Origin: DATLFI01 sp035524895
GTDB taxonomy: Bacteria > Acidobacteriota > Thermoanaerobaculia > Multivoradales > Multivoraceae
Direction: 5' to 3'
Assembly: GCA_035524895.1 (NCBI GenBank)
Contig: DATLFI010000375.1
Span: 1 to 11,260 of the forward strand
DNA length: 11,260 bases
Part shown: one piece after another, positions 1 through 6,583 of the stretch
How positions within the stretch are numbered: position 1 is the first letter of the stretch
How the letters are laid out: each line of letters begins with the position of its first letter
The notes under the pieces: generated by a model
The model's input: the letters and a program-made list of their open reading frames with translations, nothing else
Database searches by the model: none
Told to the model about the DNA's origin: nothing
Position numbers and translations under genes: made by a program

Positions 1-428
1 GGCTCCGAGGCGGTGTGCCCGAGCGGTGGCGCTGCCGCCTGCTGCGCTGAGGGTGTCTCGAACAAGGCGCCCAGGTCGACGCCTTCATCGGCCAGCGACA
101 GCGCCAGGTCCTGCGGAGGGAACTGGGTCGTGCGCAGGTCCTCGGCAGGCGCGGGCGGCGGCGGCGGCGGCGGCGGGACCGCAGGCCGCGCGGGCTCAGG
201 GCTCCGGTCGAGGAGGTCCGCGGCGGGGACCGGCCCGGCAGAGTCCGCCAGTCGCTCCTGCAGCTTGCGCGCAGGCTCGAAGCGCGGATCCATCTTGAGA
301 ATGAAGTCACATCCCAGCGAGGCTTCCTGTAGCCTCCCCTCCCCTGCTAGCTCGACGGTTTGCCGGAAGGTGGTGAGAACGCGCGTGCGTATCTCCTGCG
401 CGAGTGCGGGGTCGCCTGGATAGTCCAT
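1..428 (-). CDS. TPR-like, proline-rich protein (N-terminal part; 3' end beyond window)
   Basis: The reading frame runs from an ATG at 428-426 to the window edge without a stop, giving about 142 residues, so the gene is cut by the window. A Shine-Dalgarno-like GGAGAG (443-438) sits 9 nt before the ATG and decides the start. Residues ~15-62 are helical and resemble one tetratricopeptide hairpin: an EGRLQEA start, then FILKMDPRFEPARKL, which has the TPR-like D-P-x-F-x-x-A spacing. After this the protein becomes low-complexity and proline-rich, with eight consecutive prolines, and then an acidic, leucine-containing stretch (DLALSLADEG, DLGALF). No signal peptide or membrane segment is visible, so it is probably cytoplasmic. 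A scaffolding or protein-interaction role is inferred only from the TPR-like unit. The function is unknown and the C-terminal domain is not visible. Confidence 0.72.
   Translation of the reverse strand, partial: MDYPGDPALAQEIRTRVLTTFRQTVELAGEGRLQEASLGCDFILKMDPRFEPARKLQERLADSAGPVPAADLLDRSPEPARPAVPPPPPPPPAPAEDLRTTQFPPQDLALSLADEGVDLGALFETPSAQQAAAPPLGHTASE
154..174. repeat. (GGC)7 trinucleotide repeat encoding a polyproline run
   Basis: Seven GGC triplets on the plus strand are read on the minus strand as CCG proline codons; with a neighbouring CCC codon they make eight prolines in the TPR-like protein. This is a simple-sequence tract inside a gene. Loss or gain of whole triplets would change linker length without breaking the frame. 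Confidence 0.85.
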
Positions 429-457
429 GGCTGTCAGCTCTCCGCGAGGGTGCGCCT

Positions 458-534
458 CAGTGCCACCTCAGTGCCACCTCAGTGCTGCCTCAGTGCTGCC
501 TCAGTGCCGCCTCAGTGCCGCCTCAGTGCCGCCT
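458..534. repeat. Seven tandem copies of an 11-bp unit upstream of the TPR-like gene
   Basis: Seven head-to-tail copies of CAGTGCYRCCT are present: two with CCA, two with CTG, then three with CCG in the variable middle. Every copy is exactly 11 bp. A decayed eighth copy (CAATGCGTCGT) follows at 535-545. On the minus strand the array lies in the 5' leader of the TPR-like gene, 29 nt before its start codon. Because 11 is not a multiple of 3 and the minus-strand unit contains TGA, the array cannot be an open coding repeat. Variants are grouped in blocks, as expected from recent local duplication. Eleven base pairs is close to one helical turn, so a protein-binding array is possible but unproven. 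Confidence 0.9.
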
Positions 535-545
535 CAATGCGTCGT

Positions 546-712
546 GCAGGTCGTGGCGATGCGATACGGGGGCCCTTCGCGGTGGGCACGCTTGTCGGGC
601 CAAGGTGCTGCTGCCGGTCTCGACGCCAAGGAAGCCGCGGTCCGTTCGACTCATCTGTCCAGATCCAGCCGACACTGTAAACACTACCAGAGCCCTCGAC
701 GCGCGTCGTCGC
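546..712. other. Non-coding remainder of the divergent intergenic region between the TPR-like gene and ftcD
   Basis: No plausible gene is seen between the 11-bp repeat array and the ftcD promoter candidate. Frames that stay open here are shadows with arginine- and alanine-rich translations. The least GC-rich patch is ctgtaaacactacca at about 674-688. On the minus strand this contains TTTACA, which could act as a -35 for the TPR-like gene, but no good -10 follows at the right distance. Confidence 0.4.
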
Positions 713-718
713 TATAGT
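713..718 (+). promoter_or_regulatory. Candidate -10 element (TATAGT) for possibly leaderless ftcD
   Basis: TATAGT matches the bacterial -10 consensus at four or five of six positions and stands out in GC-rich sequence. It ends 7 nt before the GTG start of ftcD, so transcription would begin at or next to the start codon. No Shine-Dalgarno sequence precedes the GTG, which fits a leaderless message. No convincing -35 box is present at 16-18 nt. Confidence 0.4.
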
Positions 719-725
719 CGCCGCG

Positions 726-1754
726 GTGGCTCTGCTCGAGTGCGTGCCCAACGTCAGCGAGGGGCGCGACCAGGCTCGGCTCGATCGACTGGTCGCCGCC
801 GCTGCGGTGGAGGGAGTGCGCCCGCTCGACCGGTCGAGCGATCCCGACCACCATCGCGCCGTCCTCACCTGGGTCGGAGAGGCAGCTCCTCTGATCGAGG
901 CGGCGTGCCGCCTCTGTCACCGCGCGCTGGACGAGATCGACCTGCGCACCCACCGCGGGGCACACCCGCGCCTCGGCGCGGTCGACGTCGTGCCGTTCGT
1001 TCCCCTTCTGGGCACGCCCATGGCGCTGGCCGTCGAGACGGCGCGCGCCGCAGGCGCGGCCATCGCCGAGCGTTGCGGGCTGCCGGTGATGCTGTACGAG
1101 GCAGCGGCCAGCGACCCCACGCGCCGCGACCTCGCGCGCCACCGCCGCGGCGGGCTCGCAGCGCTCTCGGCGCGCATGACGAACGGCGAGTGGCCTCCGG
1201 ACTTCGGACCGTCGACACCCCATCCCACAGCAGGGGTGGTGTGCGTCGGCGCTCGGGTGCCGCTCGTGGCGTTCAACGTCCTGCTCGACACAGCCGAGGT
1301 CGAGACCGCGCGCGAGATCGCGCGGCGGATCCGCGCGGCAACGCCCGGCGGCCTGTCCGGCGTCAAGGCAATCGGGCTGTACCTCGAATCGCGCGGGTGC
1401 GCGCAGGTCAGCGTCAACCTCGTCGATTGTCAGCGCACCACGCTCGGAGCCTTGGTGCGCCGAGTGCGCGACGAAGCGCGCGCCCTCGGCGCTCGCGTCT
1501 CGACCACGGAGCTCGTGGGTCTGGCGCCGCTCGGTTCGGTGCTCGATGCGGCGGCGGCCGAGCTCCTTCTGCCCGGGCTCGAGGAGAGGCAGATCCTCGA
1601 GAGCCGGCTCCTGGACCCGAACGAGACCCCTCACGAGCCGCCCAGCGCGCGCAGCAGCCGTCGCGGCAGGTCGTCGAAGGAACCCGACGACATGACCACC
1701 AGCACATCGCCCGGCCGCGCGGTCTCGAGCGCCATGCGCAAGACCTCTTCGTAG
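726..1754 (+). CDS. ftcD: Glutamate formimidoyltransferase (formiminotransferase domain only)
   Basis: This enzyme family transfers the formimino group between N-formimino-L-glutamate and tetrahydrofolate, feeding histidine-derived one-carbon units into the folate pool in the cytoplasm. The 342-residue product begins with the family start motif ECVPNVSEGRD (residues 5-15), which fixes the GTG start. It continues with THRGAHPRLGAVDVVPF (75-91), where His80 aligns with the catalytic histidine of the porcine enzyme. AFNVLLDT (182-189), GVKAIGLYLE (212-221) and QVSVNLVD (227-234) are further family blocks. The domain appears to end near residue 300. No cyclodeaminase domain follows, unlike the bifunctional animal enzyme. 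Residues ~303-342 are Ser/Arg-rich and lie antisense to the end of mpl, so they look like read-through rather than a domain. No other hut genes are in the window. Confidence 0.9.
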   Translation: MALLECVPNVSEGRDQARLDRLVAAAAVEGVRPLDRSSDPDHHRAVLTWVGEAAPLIEAACRLCHRALDEIDLRTHRGAHPRLGAVDVVPFVPLLGTPMALAVETARAAGAAIAERCGLPVMLYEAAASDPTRRDLARHRRGGLAALSARMTNGEWPPDFGPSTPHPTAGVVCVGARVPLVAFNVLLDTAEVETAREIARRIRAATPGGLSGVKAIGLYLESRGCAQVSVNLVDCQRTTLGALVRRVRDEARALGARVSTTELVGLAPLGSVLDAAAAELLLPGLEERQILESRLLDPNETPHEPPSARSSRRGRSSKEPDDMTTSTSPGRAVSSAMRKTSS

Positions 1755-3040
1755 CTGCCTGCGGAGCGCGTCGCGACCCCCCGCGCGATGAGCTGCTGGG
1801 CGAGCGCGGGAAGGTCGAGGATCTCCGCCGCGTCGAAGCGCGCCGCGTAGTAGACGGGGGCCAGGACCACCACGTCGGCTCGCGCGAACGCCTGGAGGTA
1901 GGCATCGTGGAGGAAACGCCGGCACGAGGTCAGGCTACGCGGCTCGAACAGCGCGACCAGTCGCCGCGTTGGATGTGCCGCGCGCAAGCCCTCGAGGGAC
2001 TTCTCCACCTCGGTGGGATGCTTCGCGAAGTCGTCGACGACCACCACGTCGCCGGCGCGCCCCACCTCCTCGAGACGGCGGCGCACCCCGTGGAAGGTCG
2101 ACAAGGCGGCCGCCACCTGCGACGGTACCAGGCCGTCGGCACAGGCGACGGCGAAAGCAGCCGCGGCGTTGCCGACGTTGTGTGAGCCGAAGAGCGGAAG
2201 CCGCAGCGCGACCCGATCTCCCCGCCAGTCGAGCTCGAAGCAGGTTGCATCCTCCTCCACCATCGGTGGACCGATCGGGGCGATTTCGGCCCCGCCTGGC
2301 CGCGCGGAGTAGGAGACCAAGCGGCAGCGGGCTCGGGACTCGATCGCTCGCACCGACACGTAGTCGTGGCAGGCCACCAGGAGCCCGTGCGCCGGCACCA
2401 GGTCCACCAGCGCGGCGAAAGCCGCGATCAGCCGTTCCTCGGTCGGATAGAGATCCGCGTGGTCGTACTCGATGCTGGTGAGCACCAAACTCTCGGCGCG
2501 GTAATGTAGGAACTTGGCGCCCCGGTCGAAGTAAGCCGCGTTGTATTCGTCGCCCTCGACCACGAAGCGCTCGCCGGTGCCGACGCGAAAGCTCCCGGGC
2601 AGGTCACGCGGCGCGCCGCCGACCAGGTAGCCGGGGTCGCGCCCGCAGCGCGTGTACGCCCAGGCCAGCATCGCCGAGGTGGTGGTCTTGCCATGGGTCC
2701 CCGCCACCACGATCGGGCGCCGGCGGGCGAGCAGGAAGCGGGCCAGCGCCTGCGGCATCGATACCCGCTCCAGCTCGAGACGCTCGGCCTCGACCACCTC
2801 CACGTTGGTCCGCGAGACGACGTTGCCGATCACCACCAGGTCGGGCGCCGGGTGCAGGTGCGCCGGGTCGTAGCCGACGTGGGGCACGATGCCGGCTTGC
2901 GCCAGCAGGTCGCTCATCGGCGGGTACAGCGGCCCGTCGGCGCCGCGCACGCGGTGCCCGAGAGCCTGCAAGAGACAGGCGAGCGGCGCCATCCCGGTGC
3001 CGCCGATGGCGATGCAGTAGATGTCGAGGGATCGGCTCAT
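1631..3040 (-). CDS. mpl: UDP-N-acetylmuramate:L-alanyl-gamma-D-glutamyl-meso-diaminopimelate ligase (Mpl, MurC-like)
   Basis: Mpl joins recycled murein tripeptide directly to UDP-MurNAc with ATP in the cytoplasm and is typical of Gram-negative murein recycling. The 469-residue protein has the usual length and three Mur ligase domains: an N-terminal Rossmann UDP-binding part (YCIAIGGTGM, 8-17), a central ATPase with the P-loop GTHGKTTT (114-121), EGDEYNAAYFDR (162-173), EYDHADLYP (191-199) and HNVGN (287-291), and a C-terminal ligase domain with DDFAKHPTEV (336-345) and FEPRS (365-369). The EGDEY and FxHY pattern favours Mpl over MurC. The ATG at 3040-3038 starts the conserved domain; 67 upstream open codons have no family similarity. 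No clear ribosome site is seen. The lysine in DDFAKHP replaces a position I recall as usually histidine. It is divergent from the DUF1573 gene, and its end overlaps ftcD by 124 bp. Confidence 0.92.
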   Translation of the reverse strand: MSRSLDIYCIAIGGTGMAPLACLLQALGHRVRGADGPLYPPMSDLLAQAGIVPHVGYDPAHLHPAPDLVVIGNVVSRTNVEVVEAERLELERVSMPQALARFLLARRRPIVVAGTHGKTTTSAMLAWAYTRCGRDPGYLVGGAPRDLPGSFRVGTGERFVVEGDEYNAAYFDRGAKFLHYRAESLVLTSIEYDHADLYPTEERLIAAFAALVDLVPAHGLLVACHDYVSVRAIESRARCRLVSYSARPGGAEIAPIGPPMVEEDATCFELDWRGDRVALRLPLFGSHNVGNAAAAFAVACADGLVPSQVAAALSTFHGVRRRLEEVGRAGDVVVVDDFAKHPTEVEKSLEGLRAAHPTRRLVALFEPRSLTSCRRFLHDAYLQAFARADVVVLAPVYYAARFDAAEILDLPALAQQLIARGVATRSAGSYEEVLRMALETARPGDVLVVMSSGSFDDLPRRLLRALGGS

Positions 3041-3189
3041 CGTCGGCGTTTCGGCTCGGCAGTGCGTCGGGCTGTCCTCGACCCGCGCACCGGCGGCCGG
3101 GAACCGCCCCTGCGGTTCGGCGTTGGTCTCTTTGCGCGCGTGCCCCACGTCGCGCGATGTACCATTGTCGTTCCGGTCCGGCCGGCCGC

Positions 3190-3203
3190 GCGCGTGCACG
3201 CGC
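3190..3203. promoter_or_regulatory. 14-bp perfect palindrome in the mpl/DUF1573 divergent promoter region
   Basis: GCGCGTGCACGCGC is its own reverse complement. It lies 56 nt before the DUF1573 start codon, inside the 219-bp gap that must hold the promoters of both divergent genes. It could be an operator for a dimeric repressor or activator. In DNA this rich in GC, a chance CG-alternating palindrome is also quite possible. I found no strong -35/-10 pair in this gap for either direction. Confidence 0.3.
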
Positions 3204-3259
3204 TCCCTCCCACGTTCAGGCGGCGTACTGCTGCCTCCCACCCCAGACTAGGACTTCTC

Positions 3260-4267
3260 ATGATCGCCAGCACCCTCTTGTTGGTCGCCGTCGTGGCGAT
3301 GCAGCCTCTCCTCCCCACTCCCGAAGGCGCGCAGCCGAAGGCCGTCTTGAGTGAGACCATCGTTGACTTCGGCACCCTGGGGCGCGGCGACACGGCGAGC
3401 CGCACCGTCACCCTCGAGAACCGCGGCGACGCGCCGCTCGAGATCCGACACGTCAAGAACAACTGTGCTTGCACGGTGCTCGACGCTCCCGACAGCGTCG
3501 CGCCGGGCGTGAAGGTCGAGCTGACCCTCGAGCTCGACACCGAGACCCTGAACGGCCCCGCCCAGGCCATCGTCAACCTGTTCACCAACGACCCCGCCGC
3601 CCCACGACTCGACATCACTGTGCGGGTCGAGGCCCGCCCCTACGTGTGGGCGGAGCCCGCCGAGTTCCGGTACATCGTGTATCGCCACTTCGAGGGCAGC
3701 GGGATGGTGTCCGCCAAGGTGGCCGGCTCGAGCCCCTCCGATTTCCGCATCACCGGCATAGAGGTCCCGGGTCCGCACCTCACCGTCACGCATCGGGAGG
3801 CCAGGCCCGAAGAGCGGCTTCCCGGCCCCGGGACCCAGTACGTGCTCGAGGCCAAGCTGGATCCCGCGGCGCCGGTGGGGCCGCTGACCGGTTGGGTGCG
3901 CGTCGCCACCGACCACGAGCACCAGAAGAAGCTCTCGATCCCGCTCTCCGGGTTCGTGCGTCCTGTGCTGCACGTGACACCGACACTGGCCGACCTGGGC
4001 ACGGTAACGCTGACCGACGAGCCGCTGGTCTGGTCGCATCACGTGCGCAACTTCGCGACCGAGGTCATCGAGATCTCCCGCACGGAGACGGACATCGCCG
4101 GTCTCTCCATCGCGGTTCGCGAGGGCAGTCACGACCACGAGTTCTACCTCGAGCTGAGCCTCGAGCCGACCGTGCCGAAGGGCGCGCTGCGGGGCAAGAT
4201 CACCCTCCACACCACGAGCCCGAAGGTGCCCACGGTCGAGGTGCCCGTCAAGCTCACGATCGAGTAG
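3260..4267 (+). CDS. Exported DUF1573 (Ig-like beta-sandwich) protein
   Basis: The 335-residue product starts with a hydrophobic segment (residues ~1-19), consistent with a signal peptide and a secreted, periplasmic or surface location. Residues ~28-126 match the DUF1573 pattern well: DFGTLGRGDTASRTVTLENRG (36-56), then PLEIRHVKNNCACT (59-72) with the characteristic paired cysteines Cys69 and Cys71, then FTNDP (108-112). Two further beta-rich segments follow (~127-235 and ~236-335). The last begins VTPTLADLGTV, a degenerate repeat of the same entry motif without cysteines, so the protein is probably three Ig-like sandwiches in a row. The ATG at 3260 is preceded by AGGA (3250-3253) at 6 nt; open codons further upstream lie antisense to mpl and are not real. 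DUF1573 proteins have no assigned biochemical role. It is divergent from mpl and convergent with rph. Confidence 0.85.
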   Translation: MIASTLLLVAVVAMQPLLPTPEGAQPKAVLSETIVDFGTLGRGDTASRTVTLENRGDAPLEIRHVKNNCACTVLDAPDSVAPGVKVELTLELDTETLNGPAQAIVNLFTNDPAAPRLDITVRVEARPYVWAEPAEFRYIVYRHFEGSGMVSAKVAGSSPSDFRITGIEVPGPHLTVTHREARPEERLPGPGTQYVLEAKLDPAAPVGPLTGWVRVATDHEHQKKLSIPLSGFVRPVLHVTPTLADLGTVTLTDEPLVWSHHVRNFATEVIEISRTETDIAGLSIAVREGSHDHEFYLELSLEPTVPKGALRGKITLHTTSPKVPTVEVPVKLTIE

Positions 4268-4272
4268 CCGCC

Positions 4273-4301
4273 GGAAGGTCGCCGCGGCGCGCGCCTCTTC
4301 C
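4273..4301. terminator. Possible bidirectional hairpin between convergent DUF1573 gene and rph
   Basis: The 39-nt gap between the two convergent stop codons holds GGAAG (4273-4277) and its complement CTTCC (4297-4301), flanking a perfect 10-bp palindrome CGCCGCGGCG (4280-4289). The strand-symmetric position between two gene ends suits a shared terminator. There is no T-tract on either strand, so it is not a canonical intrinsic terminator. Confidence 0.3.
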
Positions 4302-4306
4302 CGAGC

Positions 4307-5134
4307 TCAAGGCGGACCCCAGAGGGCTGCCTCGTCGCGCGGCTTGGCCGGACTGCGCTGGCGGCGCTCGCGCGCCGCCGCGACCATCTCGAGCGAGGGG
4401 GCCAGCGCCCGCACTTGTGCCTCGCGCAGGCGGCCGATGCCGAGGAATGCAAGATCGAGCAGTTGGTCGAGCTCCGCGCGGCTGAACGTGCGCTGCTCGC
4501 CCGTGCCCTGGATCTCCACCAACCGTCCGGCGCCCGTGACCACCACGTTGAGGTCGACCTGCGCTCGGCTGTCTTCGACGTAGTCCAGGTCGAGCAGCGG
4601 GACGTCGCCGCAGAGGCCTACCGAGACGGCGGCGAGATCGTCGAGCAGCGGCCAGCGTTCCAGGTCTCCCGCGATCCAGAGCTTCGCGAAGGCTTCCGCC
4701 AACGCCACGTAGCCGCCGGTGATCGCTGCTGTGCGCGTGCCGCCGTCGGCCTGCAGGGCGTCGCAGTCGACGGTGACTGTCAGCTCGCCGAGCGCGCGCA
4801 TGTCGACCACCGAACGCAGCGCTCGGCCGATGAGCCGCTGGATCTCGGCGGTCCGTCCGGACGGGCGGCCGCGGCTGACCTCTCGCGCGGTGCGCGACTG
4901 GGTGGCGCGCGGTAGCATCGAATACTCCGCGGTCACCCAGCCGAGTCCGCTGTCGATGCGGAACGGCGGCACCCGCCGCTCGACGCTGGCCGCGCACAAC
5001 ACCCGGGTGTCGCCGCACTCGATCAGCGCCGAGCCCTCGGCGAACTTGAGCGCGCCCGGCTCGATCCTGATCGGTCGCAGCTCGTCGGCGGCGCGGTCGC
5101 CGAGGCGGCGCGGTGCGGATTCGGGGCGGCTCAT
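4307..5134 (-). CDS. rph: Ribonuclease PH
   Basis: RNase PH is a phosphate-dependent 3'-5' exoribonuclease that trims tRNA 3' ends in the cytoplasm. The 275-residue product shows the family in order: RPIRIEPGALKFAEGSALIECGDTRVLC (20-47), EYSMLPRAT (70-78), the Arg-rich R-x-GRPSGRTAEIQRLIGRALR segment (88-107), the signature CDALQADGGTRTAA (124-137) with the phosphate-binding GTRT, and LDLDYVEDSRAQVDLNVV (181-198) carrying the acidic pair Asp182/Asp188. The EIQGTGE block (207-213) is also intact. The chosen ATG overlaps the murI stop as ATGA and has GGAGAG (5146-5141) 6 nt before it; the 133 upstream open codons are out-of-frame murI. About 30 charged C-terminal residues exceed the usual ~240-residue length. 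It is the last gene of the amidase-GerMN-murI-rph operon. Confidence 0.95.
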   Translation of the reverse strand: MSRPESAPRRLGDRAADELRPIRIEPGALKFAEGSALIECGDTRVLCAASVERRVPPFRIDSGLGWVTAEYSMLPRATQSRTAREVSRGRPSGRTAEIQRLIGRALRSVVDMRALGELTVTVDCDALQADGGTRTAAITGGYVALAEAFAKLWIAGDLERWPLLDDLAAVSVGLCGDVPLLDLDYVEDSRAQVDLNVVVTGAGRLVEIQGTGEQRTFSRAELDQLLDLAFLGIGRLREAQVRALAPSLEMVAAARERRQRSPAKPRDEAALWGPP

Positions 5135-5982
5135 GACAGGCTCTCCATCAAAGCCGCAGTGGCCGGTACGGTATCGACCCAGTGGAGGCGAACGCTCTCG
5201 TCGAGGATGCGCTCCGCGAGGCGAGCGAACGCCGGGCTGTCGTCGGTGACGAGCAGCTCCAGCCGCCCGCCGGCCGAACCGGTCACTTCCGCTCCGCTCG
5301 TCGCGAGATCCTCCGCGACCCGCGCGCTCACCGCCGCCGCCGAGTCGACCAGGGTCACCGCCGGACCGACCACGCGCCGCACCGCCGGCTCGAGCAGCGG
5401 GTAGTGGGTGCAGCCGAGCACCAGCGTGTCCATGCCCCAGAGCAGGAGCGGCTCGAGGTAGCGGCGCAGCACCCGGTCGGTCACCTCGTCGTCGAGCCAG
5501 CCTTCCTCCACCAGGGGCACCAGCAGCGGGCATGGCTGCGCGCGCACGTCGAGCTCGGGGCGCAAGCGGTGGAGGGCTCGCGGATAGGCCTGCGAACGGA
5601 CGGTCGCCTCGGTGGCTATGACCCCCACGCGGCTCACGCTGCAGGCGGCAGCCGCGGCGGCTCCTGGCTCGATCACGCCCCAGACGGGGACCGACACGGC
5701 AAGGGTGTCGAGCGCCATCGCGGATGCCGAGTTGCAGGCCACCACGATACCGTCGACGCCCCGATCCAGCAGGAACGAGATGTTGCGATGGGTATAACGC
5801 GCCACCGTGGCTGCCGACTTGGTGCCGTACGGCAGGCGCGCGGTGTCTCCGAGGTAGACGAGGTCGAGCGCGGGCAGCCGGCTGCGCAAGGAAGCGACAA
5901 CCGTGAGGCCGCCGACGCCGGAGTCGAACACGCCCAACCGGCGCGATCTGCCGGCAGCCGTAGGGACGCTCGGAGGTCCCAC
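5131..5982 (-). CDS. murI: Glutamate racemase
   Basis: MurI converts L-glutamate to the D-glutamate used in the peptidoglycan stem peptide; it is cytoplasmic and cofactor-independent. The 283-residue protein has the typical length and motifs: GVFDSGVGGL (17-26), YLGDTARLPYG (43-53), VVACNSAS (80-87) with the first catalytic cysteine Cys83, and LGCTHYPLL (189-197) with the second, Cys191. VDSA (212-215) follows as expected. The start is a GTG at 5982-5980, one base after the stop of the GerMN gene (TGA-G-GTG), with a G-run (5996-5991) 8 nt upstream that could serve as a weak ribosome site. Its stop overlaps the rph start by 4 bp. Translational coupling on both sides indicates a single operon. 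Confidence 0.95.
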   Translation of the reverse strand: MGPPSVPTAAGRSRRLGVFDSGVGGLTVVASLRSRLPALDLVYLGDTARLPYGTKSAATVARYTHRNISFLLDRGVDGIVVACNSASAMALDTLAVSVPVWGVIEPGAAAAAACSVSRVGVIATEATVRSQAYPRALHRLRPELDVRAQPCPLLVPLVEEGWLDDEVTDRVLRRYLEPLLLWGMDTLVLGCTHYPLLEPAVRRVVGPAVTLVDSAAAVSARVAEDLATSGAEVTGSAGGRLELLVTDDSPAFARLAERILDESVRLHWVDTVPATAALMESLS

Positions 5983-5983
5983 C

Positions 5984-6583
5984 TCAGCCGCCCCCCGTGG
6001 CTGCGGCGGGCTCGGCGACCAGTGACGTGTCCGGGGCGAGCGGCACCGTCGTGTCGACGTGTCCCGCGAAGCTGAGCGCCTGCGTGCCCGACCACAGGAA
6101 TCCCACTGCCGAGAGGCCGGGCACGTTCAGCACCAGGCTATCGACGAGGCCGTACACGGTGACCAATTCCTGTCGCGAGCCCATGGCCAGCGCCTTTGGG
6201 TCGCTCGGCGCTCGGAGATCCAGGTAGACCACCCCCGGTGCGCCGGGGATGACCTGCAGCAACTCCGTGCCCGGCGGCAGGAGCGGTAGCAGGCCTTCGG
6301 TACGAGGGCCTTCCAGCAGCGCGCCGACCACCTGGGCGGCTCGGGCCAGCACGTCACCGTCGAGCTCGATGTCGCGCACTTCCCGGTGCAATTGACCGTC
6401 GGGCCCGGGGAACAGGAGCATCGTCCTGTCACCCGCCGGAGCAGCGAGCACGGGCGTAGCGCCGTCGACGACGGCCGCCTCCTGCGACGCGTTCTCGGCA
6501 CGCTGGCGGAACAGCCAAACGGCGGTCGCCGCGACCAGCAGCGAAGCCAGCGCCAGGACCACTCCGGCCAGACCTCGGCTCAC
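5984..6583 (-). CDS. GerMN-domain envelope protein
   Basis: The 199-residue product begins with a short positive start and a single hydrophobic segment (residues ~5-24, followed by FRQR), best read as a signal anchor; no lipobox cysteine is seen. After a linker, residues ~52-182 match the GerMN domain known from sporulation protein GerM: TMLLFPGPDGQLHREVRDI (54-72), ALLEGP (88-93), GVVYLDLRA (117-125), then ELVTVYGLVDSLVLNVPGL (139-157) and VGFLWSGTQALSFAGHVDTTVPL (160-182). The end is Ala/Gly-rich. The GTG start overlaps the amidase stop as GTGA, with GGAG (6594-6591) 7 nt before it. GerMN is thought to be an envelope or peptidoglycan-associated domain; in Bacillus subtilis gerM sits next to rph and near racE, and this order is similar. 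The molecular role is not known. Confidence 0.85.
   Translation of the reverse strand: MSRGLAGVVLALASLLVAATAVWLFRQRAENASQEAAVVDGATPVLAAPAGDRTMLLFPGPDGQLHREVRDIELDGDVLARAAQVVGALLEGPRTEGLLPLLPPGTELLQVIPGAPGVVYLDLRAPSDPKALAMGSRQELVTVYGLVDSLVLNVPGLSAVGFLWSGTQALSFAGHVDTTVPLAPDTSLVAEPAAATGGG

Noticed and set aside
458..534. CRISPR or iteron-type replication origin
   Set aside because: Eleven-bp units without spacers are not CRISPR. No replication protein gene or AT-rich unwinding region is present to support an origin.
684..1925. 413-codon minus-strand open frame antisense to ftcD
   Set aside because: No recognisable domain and shadow-like composition; it covers ftcD and the end of mpl in the wrong frames.
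404..2185. 593-codon plus-strand open frame across the 11-bp repeats, ftcD and mpl
   Set aside because: Its Arg/Pro/Ala-rich, domain-free translation is typical of a GC-rich shadow frame. It overlaps ftcD and mpl, which have clear family motifs.
3132..3165. Promoter TTGCGC / TACCAT for the DUF1573 gene
   Set aside because: The spacing is 22 nt, too long for a sigma-70 promoter, and the hexamers are weak.
2693..3259. N-terminal extension of the DUF1573 frame
   Set aside because: These 189 codons are antisense to mpl, lack similarity to any domain, and would bury the signal peptide that begins at the ATG at 3260.
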